NCBI RefSeq assembly: GCF_022605725.1
Contig: NC_065546.1
Location: 23,184,227-23,248,226, forward strand
From: Anthonomus grandis grandis
Lineage: Eukaryota > Arthropoda > Insecta > Coleoptera > Curculionidae
Direction of reading: 5' to 3'
Length of the DNA stretch: 64,000 nt
In this document: one piece after another, positions 34,261-46,019 of the stretch
Layout: each line of letters opens with the position of its first letter
Position numbering within the stretch: the first letter of the stretch is position 1
Program-made: the position numbers and the translations under genes
Notes under the pieces: generated by a model
Told to the model about the DNA's origin: nothing
The model's input: only the letters and a program-made list of their open reading frames with translations
Databases searched by the model: none

Positions 34261-36240
34261 ATTTGGCAGGGTAATTGCTGCATGAGTTCCTCTTCTTATA
34301 CTACTTTAATTAAACGGTAGTAATATTCTACCTTCGTTAAATACCTTAATTAAAAGGCTCATATAGTTTCCCTTCGCAAATTTAACATAACACGTGCAAC
34401 ACCCATGCAGTCAGTGTTCAAGGCTGTCAACTGTTCCGTGAACATGGAGTAAAGTAACACTTGGCATCGCCATTCGGGGAGCCGGTTGCATTTTTGAAAG
34501 ACAAAAGTCTATATATTTCAATTTTGAAAATTGTGAACAAAATCTAAAGATGTCTTTTTATGTTAGTAAATTGTTTTATTAAATCTTTTTGTGAATTGTT
34601 TTAACAATAAAGAATACTTTGAACGCCTCATAAACTAAACGTGTTAACAAAATAAATTTTAGGCATGCTTTTGTAAAGACCATTATTAAACATCTTATTC
34701 AGCCATAATTGTAACGACTATGCAAAACTTTAATAGAAATAATAATTACCTAAAAAGACATGTTAGGATAAATAATCTTGGCTTTAATGTAATTAAAACA
34801 CTTGCATGAATAATGTCTAATAATAAGTAAATAACAATGTTTAAATAAGCCTTACTTAGCAACGCAGAATGCAAATTTAAAAAATAAGGTGCCAAAATGT
34901 AGAGAAGAAAAAGTTATTTCAAATGAGGTATTATTCAACCCCTATTGCGATTTTAAATTTTCGAGAGCGAAGAGGTACCCGGCGACCTTCAATATAAAGT
35001 GAAAAGTAATTCTAAATCACTCATGTTCTATCAATCTAATAAATTATTTTGTGGATACGATTATCGGGATCATTGTTCGGTTGAAAATTTGGGAAAAAAT
35101 ATGTAAACAACAATTGGCAATCATTGACGTATTTAAACTTAAAACCCCGTATAATACACTAGCCCTTCAAAAGAAATAATCTAACATATCTACGGGAAAT
35201 GAAGCACCACCAAATTTCTTTGTTTCTTTATAAGAAGAAATTTGTCTGATAAAAGCCTCAGGTCAAACATCTACTATGGGTTGAGCCGTTAGAAAGTTCT
35301 AAATCTGGACCAAGAAATCAAAAAATATGTTCAGTAGAATTGACTACAAGAGCGCTATGGATATTGAAGAGGGATTTGAATCAAGAAAAATAAAAATTCT
35401 TTCTGATTTTAGTTTTATATACGCCTTATTTACATTCTACGGTTAATTGAATTTAATTTGTTAGTTAAGATTTTTGGTGTGGGGAAAGAAAGACAACAAT
35501 ATTTACAATTATCTAAAAAGACGCCAATTGTTTGAAACCAAGCAGTTTTTAACGCATACATTTCTTAGTCAATATGCCAAACGAATTTGTTAAAATGTAA
35601 ATACACATTTAAAGAAGGAATTCGAGGTTAAAAGCTAAAGCATTGCTTTTCAAAAAGCAGCTTTTTTAACCGTGTTCCATATTCGACAATGTGTAATATT
35701 GCAAAAAAAACATGTTCGCCAATATGTAGTATTATCGTAACTCCAGATATGGTAAAGAAAACAATAATAGCTGCAGTAAAACTAAGGGAATTTAGGTATG
35801 TAGTTAGGAACAAAGATATTGCTAAAAAACTTGGGATTGTATTTAATAAATACTTACACAATAAGGCATCCTACGATAGAGATGATTTATAAATCCTTAT
35901 CCTAAACAAAGAAGTGATTCTCAGAGTTCACCCTAATGAGATATTTATTCAACAAAGTTGAAAATAGACAATAAAAGAGTAGTTGTGGTAGAAAGTTGCG
36001 AAAAGTGTAAAAGGATTATCAAATATAGGATTGAATATTTGGAAAAAACTCTACCATTGTTTTTGTAACAAGAAAGTTGTACTATGTATAACTAGTAATT
36101 GTATAATAAAGAACATATAACTAGTTGAAAAGAAGGTAGTTTCGACTGGCTAGTTAAGAAATAGTATTTCAAGTTTAGGGATGGAGTTGAACGAAAACGC
36201 TTTTTCGACTACAACCCAACAAACTATAAATACTATATAC
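34261..36240. other. FRMD8 intron, unclassified
   Basis: AT-rich, without a recognised element. Frames at 35628-35892 on both strands overlap each other and show no family signature. A CCCCGTATAATAC segment near 35143 hints at a degraded mariner end but is too short to call. Confidence 0.4.
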
Positions 36241-36361
36241 AGTGAGAACCAAAAGTCCGGAATAAATTCATTTAAAATTCAGGGGTATGTTCAAAAAAAA
36301 ACGCTCGGACAATCGATTTTTATTTTTAACTGGGGGTTTTCTTACTATAATTTTATGTATA

Positions 36362-38130
36362 CAGGGTGGTCCAAAAATAGGTTACGACCATCAACCTCAA
36401 TTTTTGAAATGGAAATACCTATTTTTTATTCTGTATTCCTAAAGAACAGAAAATTCGAGACATATTTCATGTACAATGTCCTATACCTATCTTCATTTGT
36501 TTTTGAGTTATTGACAGTTGAAGATCGGCATATTTGCACTTTTGACATGTTATAAAATCCAAACGGTTAGACATAGACAAATGCGGTTTGCACTTTTAAT
36601 CGAAGCTTTTTTAAAACCATCTGTTGACACTAGCTAGTAAGTGTCAACAGGTACTGAGAAATTTACGGTTGAATTTCTAAAAAAACATTCAAAATATTAA
36701 TGTATTTAATCAAAAGTATTGTATGAATACTTTTGATTAAATATCGTTCAAATTGAGCCCCATTAACTTCTTGACAGTAAGCGAGTCTTGATTCGAATTC
36801 TTTCAGAACGTTGCCTATCATTTCTTGAGGTATTCGTTGAATCTCATTTCTTATATTATTTCTCAATTCTTCTAAATTGTTAGGTTTATTTACATACACT
36901 CTATATGCTTTAAATAACCCCAAAAAAAGAAGTCCAAAGGAGTCGAGTTGGGGGACCTAGCAGGCCACTCCAATTGACCCCTTCGCCCAATCCATCGATC
37001 CGGAAATACCTCACTTAAATATTGGCGCACGGCTCTGCTGAAGTGTGGCGGCGCGCCATCTTGCTGGAACCAAATTGAAGCTTCTGGAATATTGGGATTA
37101 TTTGCATTTGGAAACATCAAATATAAAGCGGGAATCAGTTCGTTCCTTAAGAAAACCAAATAACCAAATAATTGACCTGTTAAGGTACCTTCGAAGAAAA
37201 ATGGACCTATGACTCTGTCATTGATAATGCCGGCCCAAACATTCACAGATTGAGGATATTGGGTATGAGCTTCAATCATCCAATTTGGATTAGAGGAAGA
37301 CCAGTAACGGCAGTTCTGTCTGTTCACTGTACCATTGAGGCAGAAGGTCGACTCGTCAGAAAAAATTATTCTACGAGTAAAAAGACGGTCGTTATGGCAG
37401 ACATTCATTATAGTTTCGCAAAACTCTAATCGACGATCTGTATCATCTTCGTTAAGTTCGTGGATTCATTTTAATTTATAGGGATGATATTTTGCCTTTT
37501 TCAAAATCCTTCTTAAAAATGTTTTTCCAACATCGTTATCTAGTGCTGCCTGTCTAGTCGGTGTATGAGGATTTTCTTCAAGGGACAAAACAACATTTAA
37601 CTTCTTTTCCTCGGAAATTGAGGGACGACCCGATCTGGGTCGATCTCTGACGTGACCTAATTCCCTAAATTTTCTTTCTAGTTTGCTAACGGTAGACTGA
37701 GATATTGTCTTATCAGGATACTTGGTATTAAACATTTCACAAACCTGGTGTTGGGTCCTAATGTGATCACCACATTCTATCATAATTAGTATTTCTATTC
37801 TCTCAGTTTCACTTAACTTATTCATCTTTTCAGGCAATATTAAATTTTACAATAAACAAGGATAAGACTGCTTGATACCTGTCACTTCAAAAAATAATGA
37901 CAACATCATTGCAACAATGGATGAAAAAACACAAAAAACAAGGTTACCTTAGTAAGGGTGTTACATAGTTGCATGAATTATTGTATGTTCAGAAATTCAA
38001 CCGTAAATTTCTCAGTACCTGTTGACACTAACTAGCTACTGTCAACAGATGCTTTTAAAAAAGCTTCGATAAAAAGTGCAAACCGCATTTGTCTATGTCT
38101 AACGTTTGGATTTTATAACAGGTCAAAAAG
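36362..38130 (-). mobile_element. rosa-type mariner (DD41D), nearly intact transposase
   Basis: A minus-strand IS630-Tc1-mariner element. Translation starts near 37837 with an HTH region (ETERIEILIMIECGDHIRTQ, RPRSGRPSISEEK), then the DDE domain: IIFSDESTF (first Asp), IWFQQDGAPPHFSRAV (second), STPLDFFFWG (third). The second and third Asp are separated by 41 residues, as in the rosa group. Only two lesions break the frame: one TGA near 37467 and one frameshift in an A-run near 36920. The left inverted repeat begins CAGGGTGGTCC at 36362 after TA. Inner parts of both arms match (36541-36676 with 37990-38130), but the outer part of the right arm is gone, so it probably cannot move. Confidence 0.88.
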
Positions 38131-38199
38131 AAAAAGTAAAAGGAAAAGTAAAAGGAAACATGTTCTTAAATATTGTAAATTATTGTTTGTTATAGTTAC

Positions 38200-38345
38200 G
38201 ATTAACTCGAAACTTCTAAACGTACGCCTTCTTTGTGTCAACTGGATTAGCATACACTAAGGACTCCATATCCCCATAAGAAAAAATTTAATAAGAATTA
38301 GGTCAGGTGATCGAGCAGACCAAGATCAATGCGAAAATATACCTA
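38200..38345 (-). pseudogene. Second mariner transposase scrap
   Basis: The minus strand reads TPDLILIKFFLMGIWSP, a degraded form of the SPDLTPLDFFLWGYLK end of mariner transposases; the third catalytic Asp position is Lys. It abuts the truncated right end of the rosa element, so two mariner copies meet here. Confidence 0.5.
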
Positions 38346-38589
38346 CAGTCCAGTATTCAACAGTTAAGTTTATTTAGGATTATACTTACTTTACTATTTT
38401 ACTATTTTCACCCCTATTATGGCTACTTTTAATAGTTCATCTTGTTTGAGGGTCCGAATTGAGCCCCAATTGAGGTTATTTCTTTGTAAATCCTGACAGT
38501 TTATATTTTCTGGAATTTATATGCTTGCTTTGACAACCCAAAATTATTTCATGGGTCTTTAAAAGTGACTGCAATTCGTGATACTTTAA

Positions 38590-40215
38590 TGAGTTTTGTT
38601 GTTTATCTTAGAAATAATTAAACAACACTCGTGAGTCAGGTGAAAGTTTTTATTAAAAAAAAATTAGTATGTTTCTGACATAAAAGTCTATTAGTGGAAT
38701 AAATGTGTCCCAGAAAGAGTGTGTTCCTAAATTAAGTTCAGAAGTAAAGGATATCTGAAAGCCCAATTTAGTGCATGTCTTTAACAAGAAGTGAGGCCAG
38801 GATGGAGACTGAGAAATTAATTATTACTATAAAAATAATAATTAATATTAAAGAACTTTGACCAGCAGAGAGTAGAATAGTAGAGAGAAAAGAACAAAAG
38901 GCACGAGACCATAAACAAAAACAAGACAAAAAACATCAAGACCTGATCAAAACTATGAGAGATGACCTGAGCGAGAAAATGAAGAGCGAGATAGAAAACA
39001 AGAAAACCTGATGCAGGCCATGAAAGAAGACTTGCTAAACTTAAAAGCAGATCTTAAAAAGGTGCTAGAAAAACAGAGAAGAACAAGAGGAACGAGACCG
39101 ACAACAATTTGGAAAAGTAGGTTAAAAAATACTAAAGAACTTGAAATAAACCTAAAGAGTACTCCTATTTATTCCGATCATGGAATACAATTTATGAAAG
39201 TTAAGATTCATTAAAATTCGATGGCAAAGAAGCCTGTAGTACGTATTTGAATCAGTTTGAGGCCGCTCCTAGGGGAAACCGCTAGGATAACGAAGAAAAG
39301 GCTTAAGCTATTCAGGTATAGCTTAAGCATTTTCTTAGGAAAATCTACAGAAATCTTAAAAATGGGACCATCTGATAATCAGCTTAATTTTGACATAGAG
39401 ACGACATACATTAAAGCCCATCTACAATAAGTGTACCAGTCCCAATTGCAATCTAGGAGACGACAACACGGGGAAGGTCTCTAACAGTTTCAGGCCGATA
39501 TTGCTTTTTTAGTAAATCTGGCTTCCGCCCCAACTGAGGTTCCGAAAAAAAAATTATAAATTGTTTTCTTGACGGGGTTGAAAATCCAGATACTAACTAT
39601 GCTCTAAGGATGGCTCACCATAAAAGTATTTCGGAAGTTTTGGCCTATGGACAGGGGGATGAGGCAGCGTTTCTAGCAACAATGCAGCAAACTAGGCTAA
39701 GAATACAAATCCTTTCTATTATTAAATAATTAGGAGAGCTTGGTAGTACCAAAAAAAATATGCGACCGTGAATGTGAGATGGATATAAGATGGTAGGTAG
39801 TGGATACAGGATCAAGTCACATCATCGTAAAGCCCAACATGCAGAATTGCAGAATTTCATCATCTCTCAATTTAATACTTTAATCAGTAAATGGAAAGAG
39901 AGTCCCGATTATTGAGCTACACGAAGCTAAAGTCACCATTGACATAGCAACATTCCGGCAGCAAGTATTAGTAGCAAAAATTATGGATAAGGTTATATAA
40001 GGATTACATGCTGAGCAATTTAAAATATACCTATATAATCGCATATTGATGATCAATACTTCAAAAAATGTTTTGTTGTATAACATAGAAACAATTAAAT
40101 GATAGTCAACATGAGTCAGGTGAGAGTTTTGGTGTTAATAAAAAAAGCACGTTCCTGACATAAAAGTGTGTTACTGGAAAAAGTGTGTTCCAGAAGGAAA
40201 GTGTTCCTAAATTAT
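38590..40215 (+). mobile_element. Short gypsy derivative: Gag and protease between repeats
   Basis: Direct repeats of about 125-150 bp (38590-38745 and 40070-40215) share GAGTCAGGTGA, CTGACATAAAAGT and GTGTTCCTAAATTA segments and could be LTR parts. Between them are a charged Glu/Lys/Arg coiled-coil-like region (38870-39214), a Gag block with FDGKEA, YLNQFEAA, SRRRQHGEGLQQFQADIALL and ALRMAHHKSISE (39215-39700, frameshifted), and an aspartic protease with VVDTGSSHIIV near 39800 and QQVLVAKIMDKVI. Reverse transcriptase and integrase are missing. Confidence 0.7.
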
Positions 40216-40814
40216 TTTACAGTATAATAAAATAACCTTTATGTCTATTTCTTTTTATGTATTTTTCTATCGAATTTTTGTATTACATTTTTTATGAAAT
40301 TTGGATAAAAATATGTTAATATAACATAATGCAGGTAATCGATCACGTTATATTCCAAAGATATTGAAATTTTAAGCAAATCAATTTTGAGTTGTTAGGA
40401 ATTCATGCCAATCTTAATATGACTGATGTCTCTATCCTTTTCCGGTATCGCAGCTGGAATGTTGTCAAATCAATAGCTGCACTACTTTGGTGCTATATGG
40501 TCTAATAATCGATATTTTTTTCGATTCGCTGATGATGTTGAGAAGATATTTAAAAAGATAAATTACTAAAATAATAAAGATAAACTTAATTAGTGAACCT
40601 GAACTACAAAATAAACTAAAATGGTACAAAAATTATACAATTAAAGTTTTAATGTTAAATAATATTATATGTATAATCTACAATTAATATTTAAAAATTT
40701 TCATGAGCAGTAGTAAAATTAAGACCACTAAATAATCGGATCAACTTGGTCGTCGACAACATCACACTAATCAAAGAAATATTTATTAGACCTATCCTTC
40801 ATTTCATTTTAAAG
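40216..40814. other. FRMD8 intron, unclassified
   Basis: AT-rich and without recognised elements. It ends in the pyrimidine-rich CCTATCCTTCATTTCATTTT before the acceptor. Confidence 0.5.
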
Positions 40815-41026
40815 GTACATACAACTCAATATTTCCGTGAGGAACAATCTAAGTTCTTACCTGCTCATGTGCGAAAAAGCCCAACATGGACTTGGTTGCC
40901 GATAAGTAGTAAGAATTCTGCTGAAGTTAAATTATTGGAGCAATTTAAGAGAATTCCTAGCACAGCCACCAATCGGCGATTAGTAAAAAAATATGTGGAA
41001 TATTGTTGGTCGCTTCCATTTTATGG
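40815..41026 (+). CDS. FRMD8: FRMD8/Bili exon, end of F2 to start of F3
   Basis: Acceptor TTTTAAAG; the donor is TATGG|GTAGGT rather than the GTAAAT four bases later, because only the former keeps the frame. The exon encodes VHTTQYFREEQSKFLPAHVR, matching the LREKLDSFLPAH stretch of FRMD8, then a variable linker, and LVKKYVEYCWSLPFYG, matching the YLLKCHELPFYG signature that leads into the PH-like F3 lobe. It enters in phase 0 and leaves in phase 2; the open frame upstream of 40815 is intronic. Confidence 0.9.
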
Positions 41027-41155
41027 GTAGGTAAATTATTTGTATAAAATTATTTTAAATGTATCTTAATTTTTTCTTAGTCTTCCGAATTATCAAATGT
41101 TCAGTCGTTAAAATTATAACATAGTCATCGTATTTTTTATATTTTCAATTTTTAG

Positions 41156-41285
41156 AGCCGCATTTTTTGAAGGACAAATTGAAGAACCTGTTCGTGGTTT
41201 GATATCCTTGTTGACTCATCAAGATATACCGGTTTTAATTGCTATTAATTCCAGAGGACTCCATATCATTGATGACCTGAATTCT
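41156..41285 (+). CDS. FRMD8: FRMD8/Bili exon, F3 (PH-like) lobe
   Basis: A 130-base exon after a 129-base intron. Acceptor TTTTTAG, donor TCT|GTAAGT. Its first base completes Gly; then AAFFEGQIEEPVRGL and VLIAINSRGLHIIDDLNS follow, aligning with the CAFFHGEVDKPAQG and VAISLEGVHVID strands of FRMD8. It leaves in phase 0. Confidence 0.9.
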
Positions 41286-41639
41286 GTAAGTGAGTTTATA
41301 TTCAATATCTAAGATTATTTTTTACAGATATTAATGGCTCACTGATATTTTCATTTTGGTAATAATGGTCACTTCTCTCTCGAACGAAGTGATTTTCTAT
41401 TTAGACGATATAGATCTTTACAAGCTCATAATAACAAATAACATTACCATCCATCATGATGGTAAACTACTAATTAAACTCTCGTAATCACATAATATTC
41501 GTAACATAATAATGTAAGTTATGATGGCAGTGTATTAGATTTTTTAAAAAATAAAAAAAAAATTGTTAGATTATAAATATAAATATTTCAAGCGGCATAG
41601 AATATGTCTTAATTAGACGCAATTAAAACTGCATTCGAT

Positions 41640-42720
41640 TCCAAACTTAACGCTACTATAACAACTGTTCAAAATGCCCTCTATTAACTTCAATGCATTT
41701 TGAGATACGTTTGACAAATGACTGCCGTATTTTAAAAGGAAGATCCTTATTATTTTTTAACATATTTACAGAATTTTTACATTTAGTTCATTTAGATTAT
41801 TTATAGGACTATTGATTTCAAATATCCCCAAATACAGAAGTCTGGACTATGCGCAGGCCAAAGCAAAGGTCCTCCACGGCCAATCCAATGTTCGGGATAT
41901 TGTTTGTCAAGGTAATTGCGTACCTGTCGAGAAGAATGCGCAAAAAAATCCTGCACAAAATACATGTTCTGCCTAATATTTAATGGTATTAATAGTAAAG
42001 ACTTCCAAGTTCATTTGGTAAGAAAGTTAAGTAGGAGTCTCCCTTCAAATTAGGTGGTAGTTGAAATTAGGGGGCTTATTATATGGTTTTCAATAATACC
42101 ACACCAAATGTTAACTTTAAATTCATGCTAGAAATTACGACTGACAACTGAATGGGGATTTTCAGTATCCCACATATGAGCATTTCTAGAATTAAATACG
42201 CCGCGTCTAGTAAATGTAGCCTCGTCTGTGAATAACACTCTGCTAATAAGCATTGGATCTGCGTTTTGCATATTTTTAAACTGACGACTAAACTGCATTC
42301 TGGTAGGCAAATCTGGTGGGATCAAACACTAAATTGATAGAGGCCTTCTTTCTAAAGTACTTTATCAACACATGGTTTCCTTACACCCGTAGCTGCCGCT
42401 ATTCGCCTAGTACTCAACCCGGGATTTTCTGCTACGCGGACTCAAATTTCTTCTTCCTGTTCTTGGGAAATATTTTTTCTGGCGGCCCAAAACATGCATT
42501 TTTGGCCAAAATGATCCAGTTTCTCCTAGTCGGCTATAAATTCTTTGGAATAATTTATGGTTTGATTGTTGTCTATCTGGAAATATTTCCTGATACCTGC
42601 ATCTTGCATGCCGTCCCTTAAAATTTACTTGCGCGTAAACACAAAGCATATCACGCATCTCCAAATTGGGAAACAAATTATGCCTAGGCATTATTTAAAA
42701 TGATTAAATGACATTCAAAA
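41640..42720 (-). pseudogene. mariner-type transposase with DUF4817-like N-terminus
   Basis: The minus strand starts near 42691 with MPRHNLFPNLEMRDMLCVYA and a KLFQRIYSRLGETGSF block, a helix-turn-helix arrangement like the DUF4817 domain found in many insect mariner relatives. The DDE domain follows: VLFTDEATFTRRGVFN (42128-42325), NIWCGIIE, then a damaged FVQDFFAHSSRQVRNYL, and IGRGGPLLWPAHSPD ending at a CIWGYLK tail near 41700. The segment with the third Asp has a small deletion. At least four frame breaks. Ends were not defined. Confidence 0.75.
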
Positions 42721-42899
42721 AGTTTGACATAAATAAAACAAATACTTATCTCCAACGCCAAGTGCCAAAGATGCGATTTAAATAAAGTAGTAAATAAATT
42801 TTATTTTAATCATTGTTTTGAAAAATGGTGATTATGTCGAAAATGGTTGCAACGAGCACCCTCTACCGAAAACAAGAAAACTCTATACGAAATTTTATT

Positions 42900-44287
42900 T
42901 TTTTTTCTAAAAGAGCCGTATATTTTAAATTTCAGGTCAGTATGTCAATTGGTTCAGGACCTATGAGAAAAAAACGATAAATCAAATAATATTTTGACCT
43001 CTGTATTTCAGTTACTATTAAAGTTAGGATAAGGAAGTTGACCTCAATCACATTATTTTGACGTAAGGAATCTACTGTTGTTTTATGTACCATTACTTTC
43101 GGGACACCTAAAATCTCTTCCCTTTCTAAAATCTCTTTCATTAACATCCATAACTGTTTTGGCGTAAAAACAATTAACTTATCTTACACAAAAAAACAAA
43201 AAAAATACAATTTTCTTTATAAAGGAAAAATCCCATCTTTTCCCCGGGCACGGGGCAAGATGGGACAGCCCTCGGGGTAAGATGGGGGTCACAAGTTTAT
43301 TTACAAACATCACATATATGGCAGATATCTAAACACTCATCTTCTTCTACTCCGGCGCAAGAATTGTGGGACCACTTTTGACATATTTGACAAGCTATCC
43401 ATCCTTCAGTGGACCCCACATACCTATCACCACAGTATAAAAATTCGGTGTCGTCTTCGGCTGTATTCTCTGAAGCACCATTTGTTCCTTTAGCTTTATT
43501 TTTGACCTAGTTGTGACCACTTTTTGCTTTTTTTTCCTTCGGAACTAAAAGTTTTTAGATCTTCAAGTTCTCTTTTATACGGCGTTGACGTAAGGATGGC
43601 CGTCTTGCCTCGACGGCAATTATTTTGTCTGGCTCTTATTTCTACAATAGGAACAGGCATTATCTGAGCTGGAGTATAGTTTTTAAACCTAGTACTTAAG
43701 TCACGGCAAACATTTGCTGTAAAAATTCTTTTAGGTGGCGACCCACTTGCCTCTGGGGTTTTATGTAACGGACTATGAGATAATGTGGCAAGCTTACTCA
43801 AAGGGCAATTATCTTCATCATCTGAGCTTTGGTAGCCGGGAGATGTGAGATGATGATCTGTATGGGCCTGATAGCTGGTAGATGGCTGAACGTCATCACT
43901 AGAACCTATGGTTGAGTGATTACTAGAAATAGCAACCGGAATTACATTCTTAGTTAAGTTTGGCTGATTTTTTTCATGGATGATAGAGGGAAGGCCATCT
44001 TTATTTGCATTTGCTTGTGATTGAGGAACTTGCTTATCCTCCGTTAGGCTTATGTTTGTTGTTTCTGCAGCAAAAAAATCGGCATCTGTAAAGTTCTCAG
44101 AGTTGAATGGCCATATGCCGCATTTCCGAAATCCGTTAATCGCTGTGGACATAGTGGCAGCTTGTATGAAAGCTTTACCAAAAATGTCGCTAATTTGGAA
44201 CATGCTAATAACTCTACCTGGATTAGCCATGCTGTTGCAGCTTGGTCAAAGGCTTCATAAAAGTAACATCCAACGGCTGAAGCCGAT
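42900..44287 (-). pseudogene. pogo/Tigger transposase C-terminal half
   Basis: Minus strand. At 44230-44290, in two frames, is the RLQPLDVTFMKPL motif that follows the last catalytic residue of pogo DDE transposases. A frame of 244 codons (43496-44230) then has NPGRVISMFQISDIFGKAF and INGFRKCGIWPFNSENF, a Ser/Thr/Pro-rich linker and a basic stretch. A C-terminal Cys/His zinc-binding region with CQICQKWSHNSCAG follows in another frame (about 43330-43490). The catalytic Asp residues and DNA-binding half are missing; Harbinger sequence begins at about 44288. Confidence 0.8.
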
Positions 44288-44865
44288 CAGTGCAGTGAGG
44301 TGTGTCGCTGGATCCATAAAATTACTGAAATTATGGACAATCACCTTGCTGACCGATTTATTAATTTTCCAAATATAAGAGATGAAAGATTAATTAATAA
44401 ATTAAGATTTATGGAGAGATCCAATTTCCCTGGTGTTATAGTTCCTATTAATTGCACCCATGTTGCCATATCAAAAACCAAGAATGGATGAACACAACAA
44501 GTGATTTTCCATGAATTCAATTATTATTTCCCAATGGGTAGTTGTGGTTTAAAACGACATTTTTTTTATTTTAAAGAAATAATATAGGCATATATTTAAT
44601 TAAACAAACACGAAGGCGAAAAAAAGTAACAAAATAAATGAAAATTTTTGGTGTTTATCAATAGAAAAGACAATTGACGTTTCCATCTATCAAATATTAG
44701 AGAAAATAACAAATATATAACAAGAAACCTAAATCAAATCGAACAAAACAAGTGTAGTCGACGATTGAAATTTGGAATCACCCTTCTCGTCACGACTGAG
44801 TTGCGATCGAATTCGAAGACGTGATCGTATCGAGATTGAGACGTGATTTTAGAATCTCGGCCCAG
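44288..44865 (+). pseudogene. Harbinger transposase fragment, copy A
   Basis: The plus strand reads CRWIHKITEIMDN, then INFPNIRDERLINKLRFMER and FPGVIVPINCTHVAI, typical of the PIF/Harbinger nuclease with the first catalytic Asp region changed (I-D-C-T-H to I-N-C-T-H). A stop follows at 44491. The segment ends near 44863 in GATTTTAGAATCTCGGCCC, the inverse of the element end at 47759. It is an inverted relative of 47759-48655. Confidence 0.75.
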
Positions 44866-45483
44866 GGTTACTGGCGGTTAAACCGATGACGTCATTTGAC
44901 AAGTCTCGGTAAATACCAAATATTGCTTGTATGAAGCGGTATTTACTTTTGGTTTTAACCACCCCTCGCTTGGACAGGCTATTAGAATCTATCTAATCCC
45001 AGGATTTAATACATAGAGCGTCATATTCGTATTAGGAGAAATGTACTTTGTACGCCGGTGTACAGCAAATTTTTAAAGACTCCGTAGTGCTGTCCATAAC
45101 TTACTTTAATAGCAAATGGCACCCCAAACATTATATAAAAGCTACAAGTATGGTGAAAAGTCAAGTTTGAGACGTTTAGAGTGAGAACAGGTAAAACCCC
45201 TAAAGGCATCATCAGACCTGATCAACAGCTTCTGAAAACTATAGGAAGTATTTAATATAACTGACTTTTATCATATAGTTCCCACAGCCTAGTACCCAGT
45301 GAATTTACCATGATGACATGGTAAATTCACATGGTAAATGGACCACACATGGATTCATATGGACCTTTTACCATGATGACAAGAACAATAAAAAAAATCA
45401 TGAAGTAGCTTTACTGTCTTTACTGTATAGGTACTATAAAAATCAGTGTTCTAACACATCAAGCATAGAAGAAGTTAGAAAGT

Positions 45484-45750
45484 GTGAAGTTAGAAAGAGC
45501 AAGTATCCATACCGTAGGCAGGTATAAAGAGAATTATTGTATTACAGATTTTGAAGATCAAGTTGATTTCAAAATTAGTAGTACTAGCATTGGACAAGCC
45601 AAAGTGCATACCAAAGCAGGGATAAAAACAATTTCTCAGATTGTTTATGTACCAGAATTAAGAAACAACTTTACTGATTATTAGTAAGATAGTTGAAAAG
45701 GGTCACAGTTTTCAGTGATAATAAATGTGTCATCGTTGAATACAGCTATT
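45484..45750 (+). pseudogene. Copia-like protease-region fragment
   Basis: A plus-strand frame with AKVHTKAGIKTISQIVYVPE followed by LRNN and, past a stop, a KIVEKGHSF block. This is the stretch after the protease active site in copia polyproteins. No active site, integrase or reverse transcriptase was seen. Assignment is by motif only. Confidence 0.5.
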
Positions 45751-46019
45751 TAGCTAGTTCTCCAGCGTCTAACCCGCCGTCGTGATTACTTTTAGATCTT
45801 AGAATACATGAAAAAAAAACCTCACAGCAGATTCCGCTCACACCTCCTATTTTGTTCAACAATTTATTATAATTTACATTTTGTGGTTTATTATTGTTGG
45901 CTTCCTTCGATAGCTGTTCAGGTTAAATATATTTAAGAATCCGCGTTCCTAATTTCACACAAATCTTTGTAAATTTTTTAAATCTTGTACTCTTTCATAT
46001 ACTCAATATCTACTTTTCA

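Noticed and set aside
35628..35892. Overlapping frames on both strands near 35.7 kb
   Set aside because: They shadow each other and neither shows a domain or exon borders.
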